Source of the DNA: Malus domestica
Lineage: Eukaryota > Streptophyta > Magnoliopsida > Rosales > Rosaceae
Assembly (NCBI RefSeq): GCF_042453785.1
Contig: NC_091666.1
Location: forward strand, 28,664,501-28,728,500
Reading direction: 5' to 3'
Length of the DNA: 64,000 nt
The notes under the pieces are model-generated. The model made no database searches. It was given only the letters and a program-made list of their open reading frames with translations, and was not told the DNA's origin. The position numbers and the translations under genes were made by a program. Positions 54,650 to 64,000 of the stretch are shown here, piece after piece (position 1 is the first letter of the stretch; each line of letters starts with the position of its first letter).

Positions 54650-57600
54650 TTATCTTTTCTTCTTGCCTCTTTTTTTGGTACTAGTTTCTGGTTCTTGCTC
54701 TTCGGCCTTCTGCTCTGCTTCTAATATGGCCAACTGCACCATTCACAGAAGAATATGAAACAAAAGATGTCAATTTAATCCGTTTGGTTTCAGAAAGAAG
54801 CCTTGTATAAATCTTGAGACACAAAACCAAAACATTACCTCATCAAGAATTGGTTTAAGCTCTCTGTATCGAGCTTCAGCAAGATCAAAACCGTCCTTAC
54901 GGAGCTCCTGCGATATATCAGAACAGCATGAATAGGAAGTTTCTTCTCCTTCAAAAATGCAGCCTACAGTATAATTGCTTCTTTGTTTTGTCATTCCTTT
55001 TTTAAGGGTTTTATCTTTCGAGGAAAAGAAAGAAACGGACCTTTCCAGTGTGTTGAGTATGTTCGTGTGCCGCCATTTGCCAGTACATATTTGTACGTTT
55101 GTAGAATTCTCTCAAAGTTTCACCAGGCTTCACAAAAGATATACTACAATATTAGCTGAAAAAGTAATGCAGTGAAGAAAACGTAAAGAATGGTCATAAT
55201 CAGCGAAACAAGTACAAACTAAGCCTGTAGAGTCTCATTCACGCTTCCATTATAGCTTAAAACCTTCAATAGCAATTAAAGAAAGAATGAAGTACCGTTG
55301 GGGTTCTTTGCGAATCTGAAAGCCCAAGACTGGCTCTAATCTGCTCAATTCTGGCCCGTTTCTCTTTCCTTCGGAGACTCTTTCCCTCCCCTTTGATTAA
55401 AGCAACAGCATCCCCCATCTGAATCGACCCATCCTTCCCAAGCTGTACACAAGAAAAAGTGAAGACTGAAGTAAAACAGACAGCTGAACATTTTCCTTCT
55501 TCAAAAGTGACAGTACAACAGTTTTCATTGAAAAACAGGAAAATTCAAAGCAGATGGTGAAAGAATCAAAATAAACCTTCAGCATGTCTCGTATCATTTA
55601 GTATAAAGTCTTGTAACTGGAGTCACAGTTTCACCAAATTTTTAACAAAATTGTATACAACACTAAACTTTAAAATTTTTTGTTCCAAAATTGTTAGCCA
55701 CAGAGAGAAGTAAAAAAAGAAGATCTGACTGGTTAACAAAGGGAGATAATTAAAACATTCACATAAAAGGACAGAAAAGTGTATGATTACTATTATCTTA
55801 ACCACAAAATCAAGATGTATTTAATTACTAAAATTTGGAAAACACATCTACACTATGTAATAAGTAAGAACCTCTTCATCATTATCATCATCAGTCTCAT
55901 CACTGTTACTATCTTCATCGCCTTCATCTTCACTATCATCATCCTCATCCTCATCCTCATCTTCATCCTCGGACGCCTCCACCCATTCAGTTTCCGTTGC
56001 CTGGGTCAAGGGAAAAGCAGACTCATGCTTAAAATAATGGAATTCAACAAAAGTAAAGATGCCCAGTTGTCCCAATTTTTTTTTTTTTTAAATTTACAAC
56101 AGTAATAGTTATGTCTAGTGATGCTGAGAGAATTGAAATAATAAAAATAAGACAATACAACACTTGAAAATATTGAGACAATACAAGCAATTATATGTAG
56201 AGAATACAAACCGGTATGATGCACTTCCACTCGTCAAGTTTGCTAAGATTAAGAGAATACAAATCATCAAGTGTAATTTCTCGATCTTTAATCTCCATCA
56301 TTCCCCCATAAACATATAATGTATCTCTTCCAACAACCATGCAAGAGTTGATACGTCCACAGGGCTTCACTACCTAACAATTAACCAAATTCGTGAATCA
56401 AATGGATGAATCCAAAATGTTTGAGAAAGTATAAACAAAAACAAAATTATGTTCAGCATAGAAAACCTCTGGCAAATCAGAATCTTGCGAATCCAAATTA
56501 GCACTAGATTCATTTATCTTCCCATCAGATTCGTCAGCTAACCCATCATTACCAACAGTAATGGTTTTAGCCATTTGATGTGATATACCATCAACTTTGC
56601 TTTCAAAGTCATCTGCTTCTTCATCAATCTCATTGTTCTCATCTTTTTCATTTGTCGCACATTCCTCTGGCTCAATTGAATTTATCTTATCATCATTTTT
56701 ACGCTTTCGTCCAGAACTCTTTTTAGGCTGCAAAAATGAATGTAAGGGAAGCTATATGTTACTAAAATAATGGGGTTTCAAATGAACTGCTTCCATATTA
56801 TTTATTAATAAAATGTGAAAGTTCTATGGGAAAAATCCCTGTACGACATTGAAATCGGTACATGTATAGTTATGAATCTAAACGTTACTGGACCTTATCT
56901 TTTGTTGACTTCGCCTTCCGTAGCTCTAATGGGTACCTATACAAATAGAAAATTGACTAAATGGGAAGGAACTATTGCACATTTAAAGTTCATTGCCCAT
57001 ATAATTGCTCATCAACAAATTGAGAAAGTAATAATAAATAAAATGGGTCAGGAAGAGAGTATTATATATCAACTAGAGTGCAGCAAAAAAAATTAGCTTG
57101 CAGCTGATTGTTCAATAATCTCAACCTGTAAAAAATATAAAACACAAAAAAACTTTGGTGGGGCTTACCACCGATGGTTGTCTAATTGGAAGCCATACAG
57201 TTCGTCCAAGAACAAGCTCATCATTACATCAGCTGCATGCATCAGACATTTTTCAAAAAAAAAGGAAAATAAATCCACCTACCCTCAAAGGGCCAGTCGT
57301 AGCTTCAAGCGAGGACTGTATTGCCTAGTGACATAAGATAGGTAGAACAGAAAAAACTAACCTCCAACTTCCATGTCCACCACACCCCCAAAGAGCAAAG
57401 CTCGCTTCTTATGAACACACATAGAGAACCCAGCACGAGGTCCAGGGGGCATCCCACTTTTCTTCACCTATAATATGCATTTACAGTTATTAAAGAAATC
57501 TCAAACTTACAAGCTGCTAAATATAAGTTGCTGCTATTCATCATCAAATATGCATGCAAGGAAATTATAAATTGAGTAACCAGCATACAAAAGCTTCAGA

Positions 57601-60312
57601 ATGATCAACACAAAACCACAGCATAGCTTCTACAATGTAGTAAAACCTGCATGCATGCTATGCTATCCTATCCAAAAGTAGTATAACAGGTACTTTTACA
57701 CAACAGAATATTCAATATCCAAGTATAGAAGGGGAAGTAAAACTTGAGGTCAGACAATCATGTCATGTTCCGTTTGTTGATAAATACATAGTAATAAAAG
57801 AAAACTGTGGCACGAGTAAGAACCTTGTTCCATTCCCAAGTCCTAGGATCAAGGGACCACAAGTCAGAATGAACAATTCCTTTCTCGGAGCCAGTTTTAT
57901 CTGATGAAACTTCTTTGGAATAGCCACCATATAAGAAAATCTGTCATGTCAAAAAGAGACCACAAGGTCAAATCTTTGAGGAAGTCAAGAAATGATATGC
58001 ATATAACGAAATTGTTCTGAATCACTCACTTCATCCTGGTAAACGAAAAACTGAAACCCACTTCGCGCACTTGGCCACAAGGAACCAGGCCTAGGAGTTA
58101 TTTCTTGCCACTGAAATGAAACATTGCAGAAGCATTAGTTAAACATATATGTACATAATATAATGCACATGAATTTATAATAGTAGATTAACACGACAGA
58201 GCAAGATCTCTACCTTGAACTGATCCAGGTCAAATACAAAGAGATCATTATGATACCTGCACAACAAATTATTATCAACTCCACATTAGCACCCCAACTC
58301 CAATTGTCATGCAACAATACATTATGGTTTGGGGCAGTTAATATGTCAAGAAAACTTCTGAAATAACAAAGTTACAATAAAACCAACTTCGCAACTACAC
58401 ACATAGTGGTTTGCATCTGACCTTGACATAGAAAATCAACACAAAATCTTGAGCTAAATAACTATGAAACTTCAAAATGTTTAAAAATCCATTAACAACC
58501 TCACTTCTCTAAGCGTGTCATAAAAGCCTCCAAAAACAATAATCTTGTGCTTGTACAGTACCTGTAAAATGACCAAAAGCACAGATATTTATAAAAATCT
58601 CTCTTTAAAGGAAGATTAGACTAATCTTTTCTTGTTACTGTCTCAACACACACGCGCACAAAGGTACATGGAAATTAGACAGTTAAACTCCATAGTAAAG
58701 GGAACATCAATCTAAGGCAACCTGAATTTACCATTCGATGACCTGAGCGTGGACTTGGACTCCCTTTTAAATTTAGTTGTTCCCATTGATTTGTTTTGAG
58801 GTCCAACATCCAAAAGTCCTATAGCAGCAGGGAAACAAAAAGGTGACATTATGATAACATAAACTAGAATGATAGGTAGTTTAAACAGTGAAAGCAGATT
58901 TTACAATGAACTGTATTTTAAACAGGTTTTACCTTGTAGTGATGAAACCTCTCTTGGTTTGGGGAAGTAAACTCACCACCTAATGACAAACAAACGCAAT
59001 CATGTTCATGATGCAAAAGAATTAAAAGTGCAAGTGCAACACGTGTGTTTGTACATATGAACGAAGTGTTGCCAGTATACCAAAGATGTAGAGATAATTC
59101 TTCCAAGTGACTGCCTGGTGGGCACTACGAGGAGGTGGACTATTGGGGCTCGAAATTAACTTCCAGTCCTGCTTTTCAACATCATAGCGGTAAAGATCAC
59201 CATACACAAACGTCTGCAGCAACAAATTTGACAAAAAAATCAGGTGAACATTAGGTAAACATCAAAGATCAAATCCATTTAGTTCAAATAAAGCACATAG
59301 ATTCTCAAAAAAGATCAAGACCTTGTTTCCATTGTAGAATTCACCCCCATAAAGGATCAACTCTGTCTCTTTCAAGGGATTGATACTCAGCTACACAAAA
59401 ATCAAGCACAAAAATCCGAGATTAACAAAGGGTAATAAACATTTACGTTCCCAAACAAAACTAAGCCTAACCCACTCATCAGAAATTTCTAACAAACACC
59501 AGCACAGACAGTACCGTGCAGTTGGACCGTGGAGATGGAGCCGGGACATTTTCCTCTACATGGACTTCCTTCTTCTTAGCTTCTTCCTTTTGTATACTCG
59601 ACTGTCAAAAAAAATGCATATCACACGACTTAAAAATTGAATATTTTCTCCATGTCCATATAAAATGTAAAAGTCCATCAGATTAACTTCAACGTATAAA
59701 CTCCAAAAACAAACAATCACTCTTCACCATATTTCTGTCAATAACAGAACACCCTTTTGTTTCTGCACCGCCACAAAAACAACATTCCATATAATCTCAC
59801 ACTTTCATCTATCCATTCATTTCCAGAGAAAAAAAGAAAACCAAATTCGATAACTTTAACTATGAATATTGAAAACACAATAACCCAATTAGTCAAAAAA
59901 CTCCCAGAAACTATTTCAGCAGCTCTCAAATGATCCCTAACACTATATAACAAGCACCCGATACACACACATATATACATATATACACATGTACATATCT
60001 ACCCAAATTTTCCCCAAGCAACCAAATTCAAAAACCTCAGCCCGAATTTCAAAAACTCATTAACTTAATTGGTTTTAAACTCCCAGAAACTATTCCAGCT
60101 GTTCTCAAATGATCCATAACTCCAAGTAAAAAGCAGCCGATACACATACACATATACATATACGGAGAGAATGAAATTACCAAAATGGCATCGATGTCGT
60201 CCTCGGGAGAGAGCTTCTTGGTCTCTCTGCGAGCTCTCTTCTCCTCAGCTTTCACGGTTTTCTTCTCCGTCTTCTCTTTTCCTTTACCTGGCTTCTTTGT
60301 CTTCTTCCCCAT
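54650..60312 (-). CDS. KLHDC4: KLHDC4-like kelch-repeat protein, 20 exons, 669 aa
   Basis: Exons: 60312-60181, 59601-59515, 59390-59322, 59213-59081, 58979-58933, 58818-58732, 58561-58500, 58256-58214, 58110-58030, 57940-57824, 57467-57362, 57232-57169, 56936-56894, 56727-56467, 56373-56212, 56000-55872, 55442-55296, 55127-55041, 54907-54839, 54733-54650; sum 2010 nt, in frame throughout. The start MGKKTKKPGKGKEKTEKK is a basic, probably nuclear-targeting N-terminus. Kelch blades cover about residues 67-360 (YLYIFGGEFTSPNQ, IIVFGGFYDTLRE, IFLYGGYSKEV, LLFGGVVDME) and one more lies near 450 (TLYVYGGMMEIKD). Next is an acidic stretch (EDEDEDEDEDDDSEDEG, about 505-540) and the conserved C-terminal domain (GETLREFYKRTNMYWQ, KDGFDLAEARYRELKP). 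Length matches the plant family (yeast relative Kel3). The molecular role is poorly known; kelch propellers usually bind proteins. Donors of exons 7 (GTTGTT) and 13 (GTCCAG) are weak. Confidence 0.95.
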
Positions 60313-60829
60313 TTCTCGGAACGCAGCCAAAGAGGCGGAAAGCAGCTCTCACAACTCACTACAGAGCGGTTCGGCGCGAGGAAGAAGACGAAGGAAAGAA
60401 GGCCTTCGGGTACGACACTATGAGCGACTGTGTTTCTTTCGGCGCAATGTCGTTTATTTGGATTGTAATCCCCTGGCAGCTGGGTCGCTGGGTTTCACGC
60501 ATTCACGTTGTCGTTTTTAAAGCTGCGAGGCCCAGCCTAGATGTGGGAATTTGTTGGGCTGGGCCTTGTTTCGGCCCAACATCTTAGTACGGCTCTGATC
60601 CAATGGGATTCGAGAATGTCACGTATACAAAATCTTCGTCCAATTTTTTTCCTCCAGGATCAATCAACTACTACTCCATGCAGAGGTGTAAATTTTCTCG
60701 TTTTTTCTCGGATGCCAAACAGAATTTACTGCCCCCGCCTCGTAAAAGCCTTGTTAATCCACCAAACTTACGTATTTAGACTTTTACCGGTACCACATTA
60801 TGCTTTTCAGATAACAGCACTCATTGTAA
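60313..60829. promoter_or_regulatory. Promoter and 5' leader of the kelch gene
   Basis: GC-richer than its surroundings, as expected for a housekeeping promoter. Two GGCCCA/TGGGCC-type motifs (about 60528-60533, 60558-60576; GGGCTGGGCC, TTCGGCCCAAC) resemble plant site-II/telo-linked elements common in genes of basic cell functions. No TATA box is evident. The in-frame TTG upstream of the chosen ATG (60330) was not used because the family starts at MGKK. Confidence 0.5.
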
Positions 60830-61975
60830 ATGGGTTCGAAATCAAAGCCAACTCGTCGCAAAGCATGCATTAGAGATAGGATCAGTGAACTTCCAGATGA
60901 GATTCTCTTTCACATTCCTTCCTTCCTTCCAACAAGGAGTGCCGTACAGACCTGTGTTTCATCACACTGATGGAAACATACGCGGGGTTTTGTTTCGAAT
61001 TTAGACCTATATATACATTTGTGCTCACCAAGATATGATTGGGGTCATACTCCGAGCTTTGAAGATGAAGTACTTCCCCCCTTGAATCGTTCAAACGTTC
61101 ATAAAGTTCGTCTTTGATGCTTGGAATTGAACAGCCATTGGGCGTAATGTTGTTGAACTCGACCACCTAATTTCTGGGGTCCAGATACCATCCAAGATTC
61201 TTTTGTTAACTAGTAGTCTTTTTCTATGCAAGATGTTGGAGGTTCTGAAACTGGAACTGACATCATATGTTTCCATTGATCCTCCTACCTCCATGTTACA
61301 GTACCATACCATCTTGACCCAATCAAGAAGCTCTTTTCATGTTGCTTTCTGCACTTGAAGATTTAACAATAGATGGACGTTTTCCGTTGCCTAAATGTTG
61401 TTCAGTCGTAACATAACTGTCAATGCACCTAAACTGAAAAGACTATGTGCATGAAGGCCCCTGTGGCAGCCATGGTATGCAGACCGAATACGTAGGATTT
61501 TTGCAGAAATCATCAATGTCAAATATTTGTCCCCTTCAGCTTCATTTTTGGGATTCTCAGATTGAACACTGACGTACTTTGCCTACATTAAATCATTTGA
61601 ATCGCTTGGCGAGCTACGTCTTTCAGGATGCTACTCTTGGAAATCACTACCAAACGCGCTCAAGGTGTTGCCCAAAAAAATAAATTCTACTATGAGCGTT
61701 AACCTGAGTTGATAATTAATTAGTGTCCACCCGAGTTTGTGCCTGTCTGTTGTCATGCCTCAAGACTATTTACATACGAAGGTTCAAGGGACGACCAGAT
61801 GGGTTGGATGCGGCAAAGTGCTTGTTGAAGCATGGTAAGGTTTTGAATAAGGCGAAAATTTATACCTGTGATCTTAGTAGAAAATTAGTTATGAAGTTAA
61901 GGTGGAAAGTTTCAAGGTTGTAGGAAGTTCAAAGAATTGTAAAATTGAATGGATCCTTTGAAAGTTGTGGATGTA
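60830..61975 (+). pseudogene. F-box/LRR/FBD protein pseudogene
   Basis: Starts MGSKSKPTRRKACIRDRISE and continues with the F-box LPDEILFHIPSFLPTRSAVQT, then breaks within a few codons. Downstream frames carry LRR-like pieces (LNHLNRLA; LSGCYSWKSLPNALK in another frame) and the FBD domain at 61723-61923 (CLKTIYIRRFKGRPD, AAKCLLKHGKVLNKAKIY). Many frameshifts and stops are present. F-box/FBD proteins are SCF ubiquitin-ligase adaptors; this copy cannot be functional. Confidence 0.87.
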
Positions 61976-62825
61976 CCTTTTCATATCGGATAGAACATGA
62001 ATTTTGTGCTACAAAATTTTCCCTATGAAATCTGTTATACTTCTTAAACACCCTTGTAAGTTTGCTAGACAAAGTTAGTTTTGCTATATTTTATGATTTA
62101 GAACAACTACTCCATATAACCATGTACAAAACCGCGTCGGATATATAGTTTTAGTTTCTTTATATCGGTCTCCATACCCAAAAAAAAGCAAATCCAAATC
62201 GTCCCCATACGACCTGAGTAATCGCGCAAAACGAATTTAATTGGTAAAGTTTTCATCGCCAACTAGCTGAGCCATCTAGTCAGGGAATGGGGTTGGCTGA
62301 GGGTAAGCTTGTGGCTGGACCAGCATCAAAGTCACACTCTATATAAGAATCAGGCATATCACAACACTAATATCTATCCAAAAAATCCTTGCATCTTCCC
62401 ACTATGTGGCAAGTCGTATTTTAAGTTCCTACTTCCGAAGACTTTGAAGGCCAGAACAACAAAAAAGACCATGACTTTGGACCTTCTTCTTTTAATTTGG
62501 CGTTAGGTAAATGAATTAGCAAATTGGTATTAATTAGTATTAGAAAAATACTCATCATGCTCTTTGTTTTTAGGAAATGCTAGTAACATTTTTACCTTAT
62601 CCTTCTCATTTTACTTTTTCGGTTCTTCTTCACATTCTGCATTGTTTTTTTATGATCGGAACTGTATGTATACTAGACTCTTTAAAGATCAACTTTGCAA
62701 AAGAACAACCAAATAAAAAATCATTTAACCGTTTGATTACTATTGTCAAAATTTTCGTGTTTAAGTGAGAAACATGGTTCGTTTATTTATTGGATAATCA
62801 TTATATTACTAAACGATTTTGGATT
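61976..62825. other. AT-rich intergenic
   Basis: No recognised gene. Small + ORFs at 62309-62506 and 62577-62768 have no family match and biased composition. Confidence 0.45.
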
Positions 62826-62828
62826 TAG

Positions 62829-63105
62829 TTTAATTTTTGTATAGATGATTTAAAAAGGCGATCCAAAAAATAAATAGTTTCTATCATCAGACAATATTGC
62901 AAGATGAAAAGAAAAGTTGAAAAAAAATCCTCTTTTTATTGATTCATTTAATAAATAAATAAAGCAAGTGTTATAATTAAATTTTTGCATAGATGATAAT
63001 TAAAAAGTGATCTAAAAAGTAAACAGTTTCCATCATCAAATAAGATTGCAGGATGAACAAAAAGTAGAAAAAAACTCCTCTTTTTATTGATTCATTTAAA
63101 GAAAA
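62829..63105. repeat. Tandem duplication, about 148-bp unit
   Basis: Both units contain AATTTTTGYATAGATGAT, AAGTAAACAGTTTCCATCATC (or close variant) and CTCTTTTTATTGATTCATTTA. Units start at about 62831 and 62980. Confidence 0.8.
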
Positions 63106-63229
63106 ACGCGTGATAATTAACTATTATAACGCATCAATAACAGCTCTACTAAATTATCATCTTTAAGCAGGTACATCTTTTCCTATATTGAATGACAAAA
63201 AAATTGTTAAGATATATACCCTCTTAAGT

Positions 63230-63480
63230 AGTGCTTCTTCCACCTACGCGGAGGCCTTGCTTTTGCTCCTCCCCTTCCATTTGGGTTTTGGGTTTTAACT
63301 TTTTTTAAGTAATGCCAAACCCTAACACTAACCTCTCAGTGTTTCTCCTTTTAAAAAGTATCTAAAGTTTAATCTTCACTTTCCTCTTCTTTCTTGTCTC
63401 TCAAAAGGAGAACCCACTGGGTCACTGCTGTTTCAAGTTTCCACACACTATATAAAATTTCAGTTTTTGCGCATGCGATT
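63230..63480. other. Possible 5' leader of an unseen gene
   Basis: The pyrimidine-rich stretch CTCCTCCCCTTCC (about 63266) and TCTTTCTTGTCTCTC (about 63388) resemble plant 5' UTRs, but no start codon with a convincing frame follows. Confidence 0.25.
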
Positions 63481-63488
63481 AGGAAAAG

Positions 63489-63745
63489 GAGTTGTATACA
63501 TGTATTAGGGTTCATGGTTTTTGAGTTGTAGCTCCTCCGAAAGGGTTTCGAAGTTATCGAGCAAAAAATGCCACCCCCCCACCCCTCCCCCCCCGGCGGG
63601 GCGGATGGTGAAAACTTCTATGAAACCAGTAGGAGTTGTATACATGTAATTAGGGTTCATGTTTTTTAAGTTATAGCTCCTCCAAAGGGGTTTCGAAGTT
63701 ATCGACAAAAAATGCCCCCCGATGGAGAAAACTTATATGAAAAAC
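63489..63745. repeat. Tandem duplication, 144-bp unit, with C-tract in the first unit
   Basis: Units at 63489-63632 and 63633-63745 share GAGTTGTATACATGTA, TAGGGTTCATG, TAGCTCCTCC and GTTTCGAAGTTATCGA. Only unit 1 carries a long C-rich run (63571-63594) followed by GGCGGGGCGG. Confidence 0.85.
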
Positions 63746-64000
63746 CTTTGATGTATACTCTTTTCTATTAGTACTGGAAGAATAGTAAATAACTTAGGTA
63801 TTTGTCGATTTTTTTTCTAAATTTGAAATAAGGAGCTGCTAATTTTTCTTGTGTTTAATTTTAGTCAACTACCTCTGTGTACTTAATTGGCCAATTTTTC
63901 TTTGAACTTAATTTTAGCCGATTACTCCTAAACTTTTATAATTAGCCAATTTTTTCCAGAACTTTAATTTTATAATTGCAAAAGGTAAATTTATTTCTAA

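Noticed and set aside
56815..57096. 93-codon + ORF that looked like an unknown inserted gene
   Set aside because: It is the antisense shadow of kelch exon 13 (56936-56894) and its introns; the minus strand gives WYPLELRKAKSTKDK in frame with neighbouring exons.
60171..60587. 138- and 111-codon + ORFs
   Set aside because: They are antisense to kelch exon 1 and its leader, and low-complexity Ser-rich in translation.
62309..62768. Two small + ORFs as genes
   Set aside because: Composition follows the AT-rich background and there is no start, splice or family support.

Overview
This is a plant nuclear window: AT-rich, with spliced genes and many transposable elements. A Rosaceae tree, apple- or pear-like, is my best guess. 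That rests on remembered repeat families (a Cassandra TRIM, Harbinger MITEs with a GACCATCTCCAACC end, tRNA-derived SINEs) and was not tested by any search.

Only three genes look intact. (1) A CC-NB-LRR (RPM1-like) immune receptor on + at 8410-11166. (2) A small C2H2 zinc-finger membrane protein on - at 50774-53484, 9 exons, 273 aa. (3) A KLHDC4-like kelch protein on - at 54650-60312, 20 exons, 669 aa. I built the two spliced models by hand; both keep frame across every junction.

Layout. 1-1168 is a broken RPN7 (26S proteasome subunit) copy, cut by a LINE fragment joined to a plastid ycf2 fragment. 2641-5900 holds a Mutator-type MITE, a decayed NLR relic and a probable Helitron that carries gene scraps. 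About 6130-12310 is NLR block 1, followed by a Cassandra TRIM (13390-14139), an ELP3 C-terminal scrap (15498-15790) and a long inverted repeat (16160-17765). 18590-19480 is a hAT element nested in a MITE. 19712-29019 is a full-length Ty3/gypsy chromovirus. 30918-33335 is an ELP3 pseudogene fused to a HEMW-like fragment. About 33560-42260 is NLR block 2, whose NLR is dead, followed by a second ELP3 C-terminal scrap (43082-43210). 43338-48065 is a Ty1/copia element. 48510-49910 is a longer HEMW-like pseudogene. The two active minus-strand genes follow, then an F-box/FBD pseudogene (60830-61975) and AT-rich sequence with tandem duplications.

The main theme is segmental duplication of an NLR together with scraps of housekeeping radical-SAM genes (ELP3, HEMW), later cut up by transposons. 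One MITE present in block 1 has a clean empty site in block 2, so the events can be ordered. I found no CRISPR array, no rRNA or tRNA gene, and nothing that amounts to a new functional system. The most unusual items are the ELP3/HEMW fusion, the Cassandra element with a nearly deleted middle LTR, the roughly 745-bp-arm inverted repeat, and the gypsy element with young LTRs but dead coding sequence.
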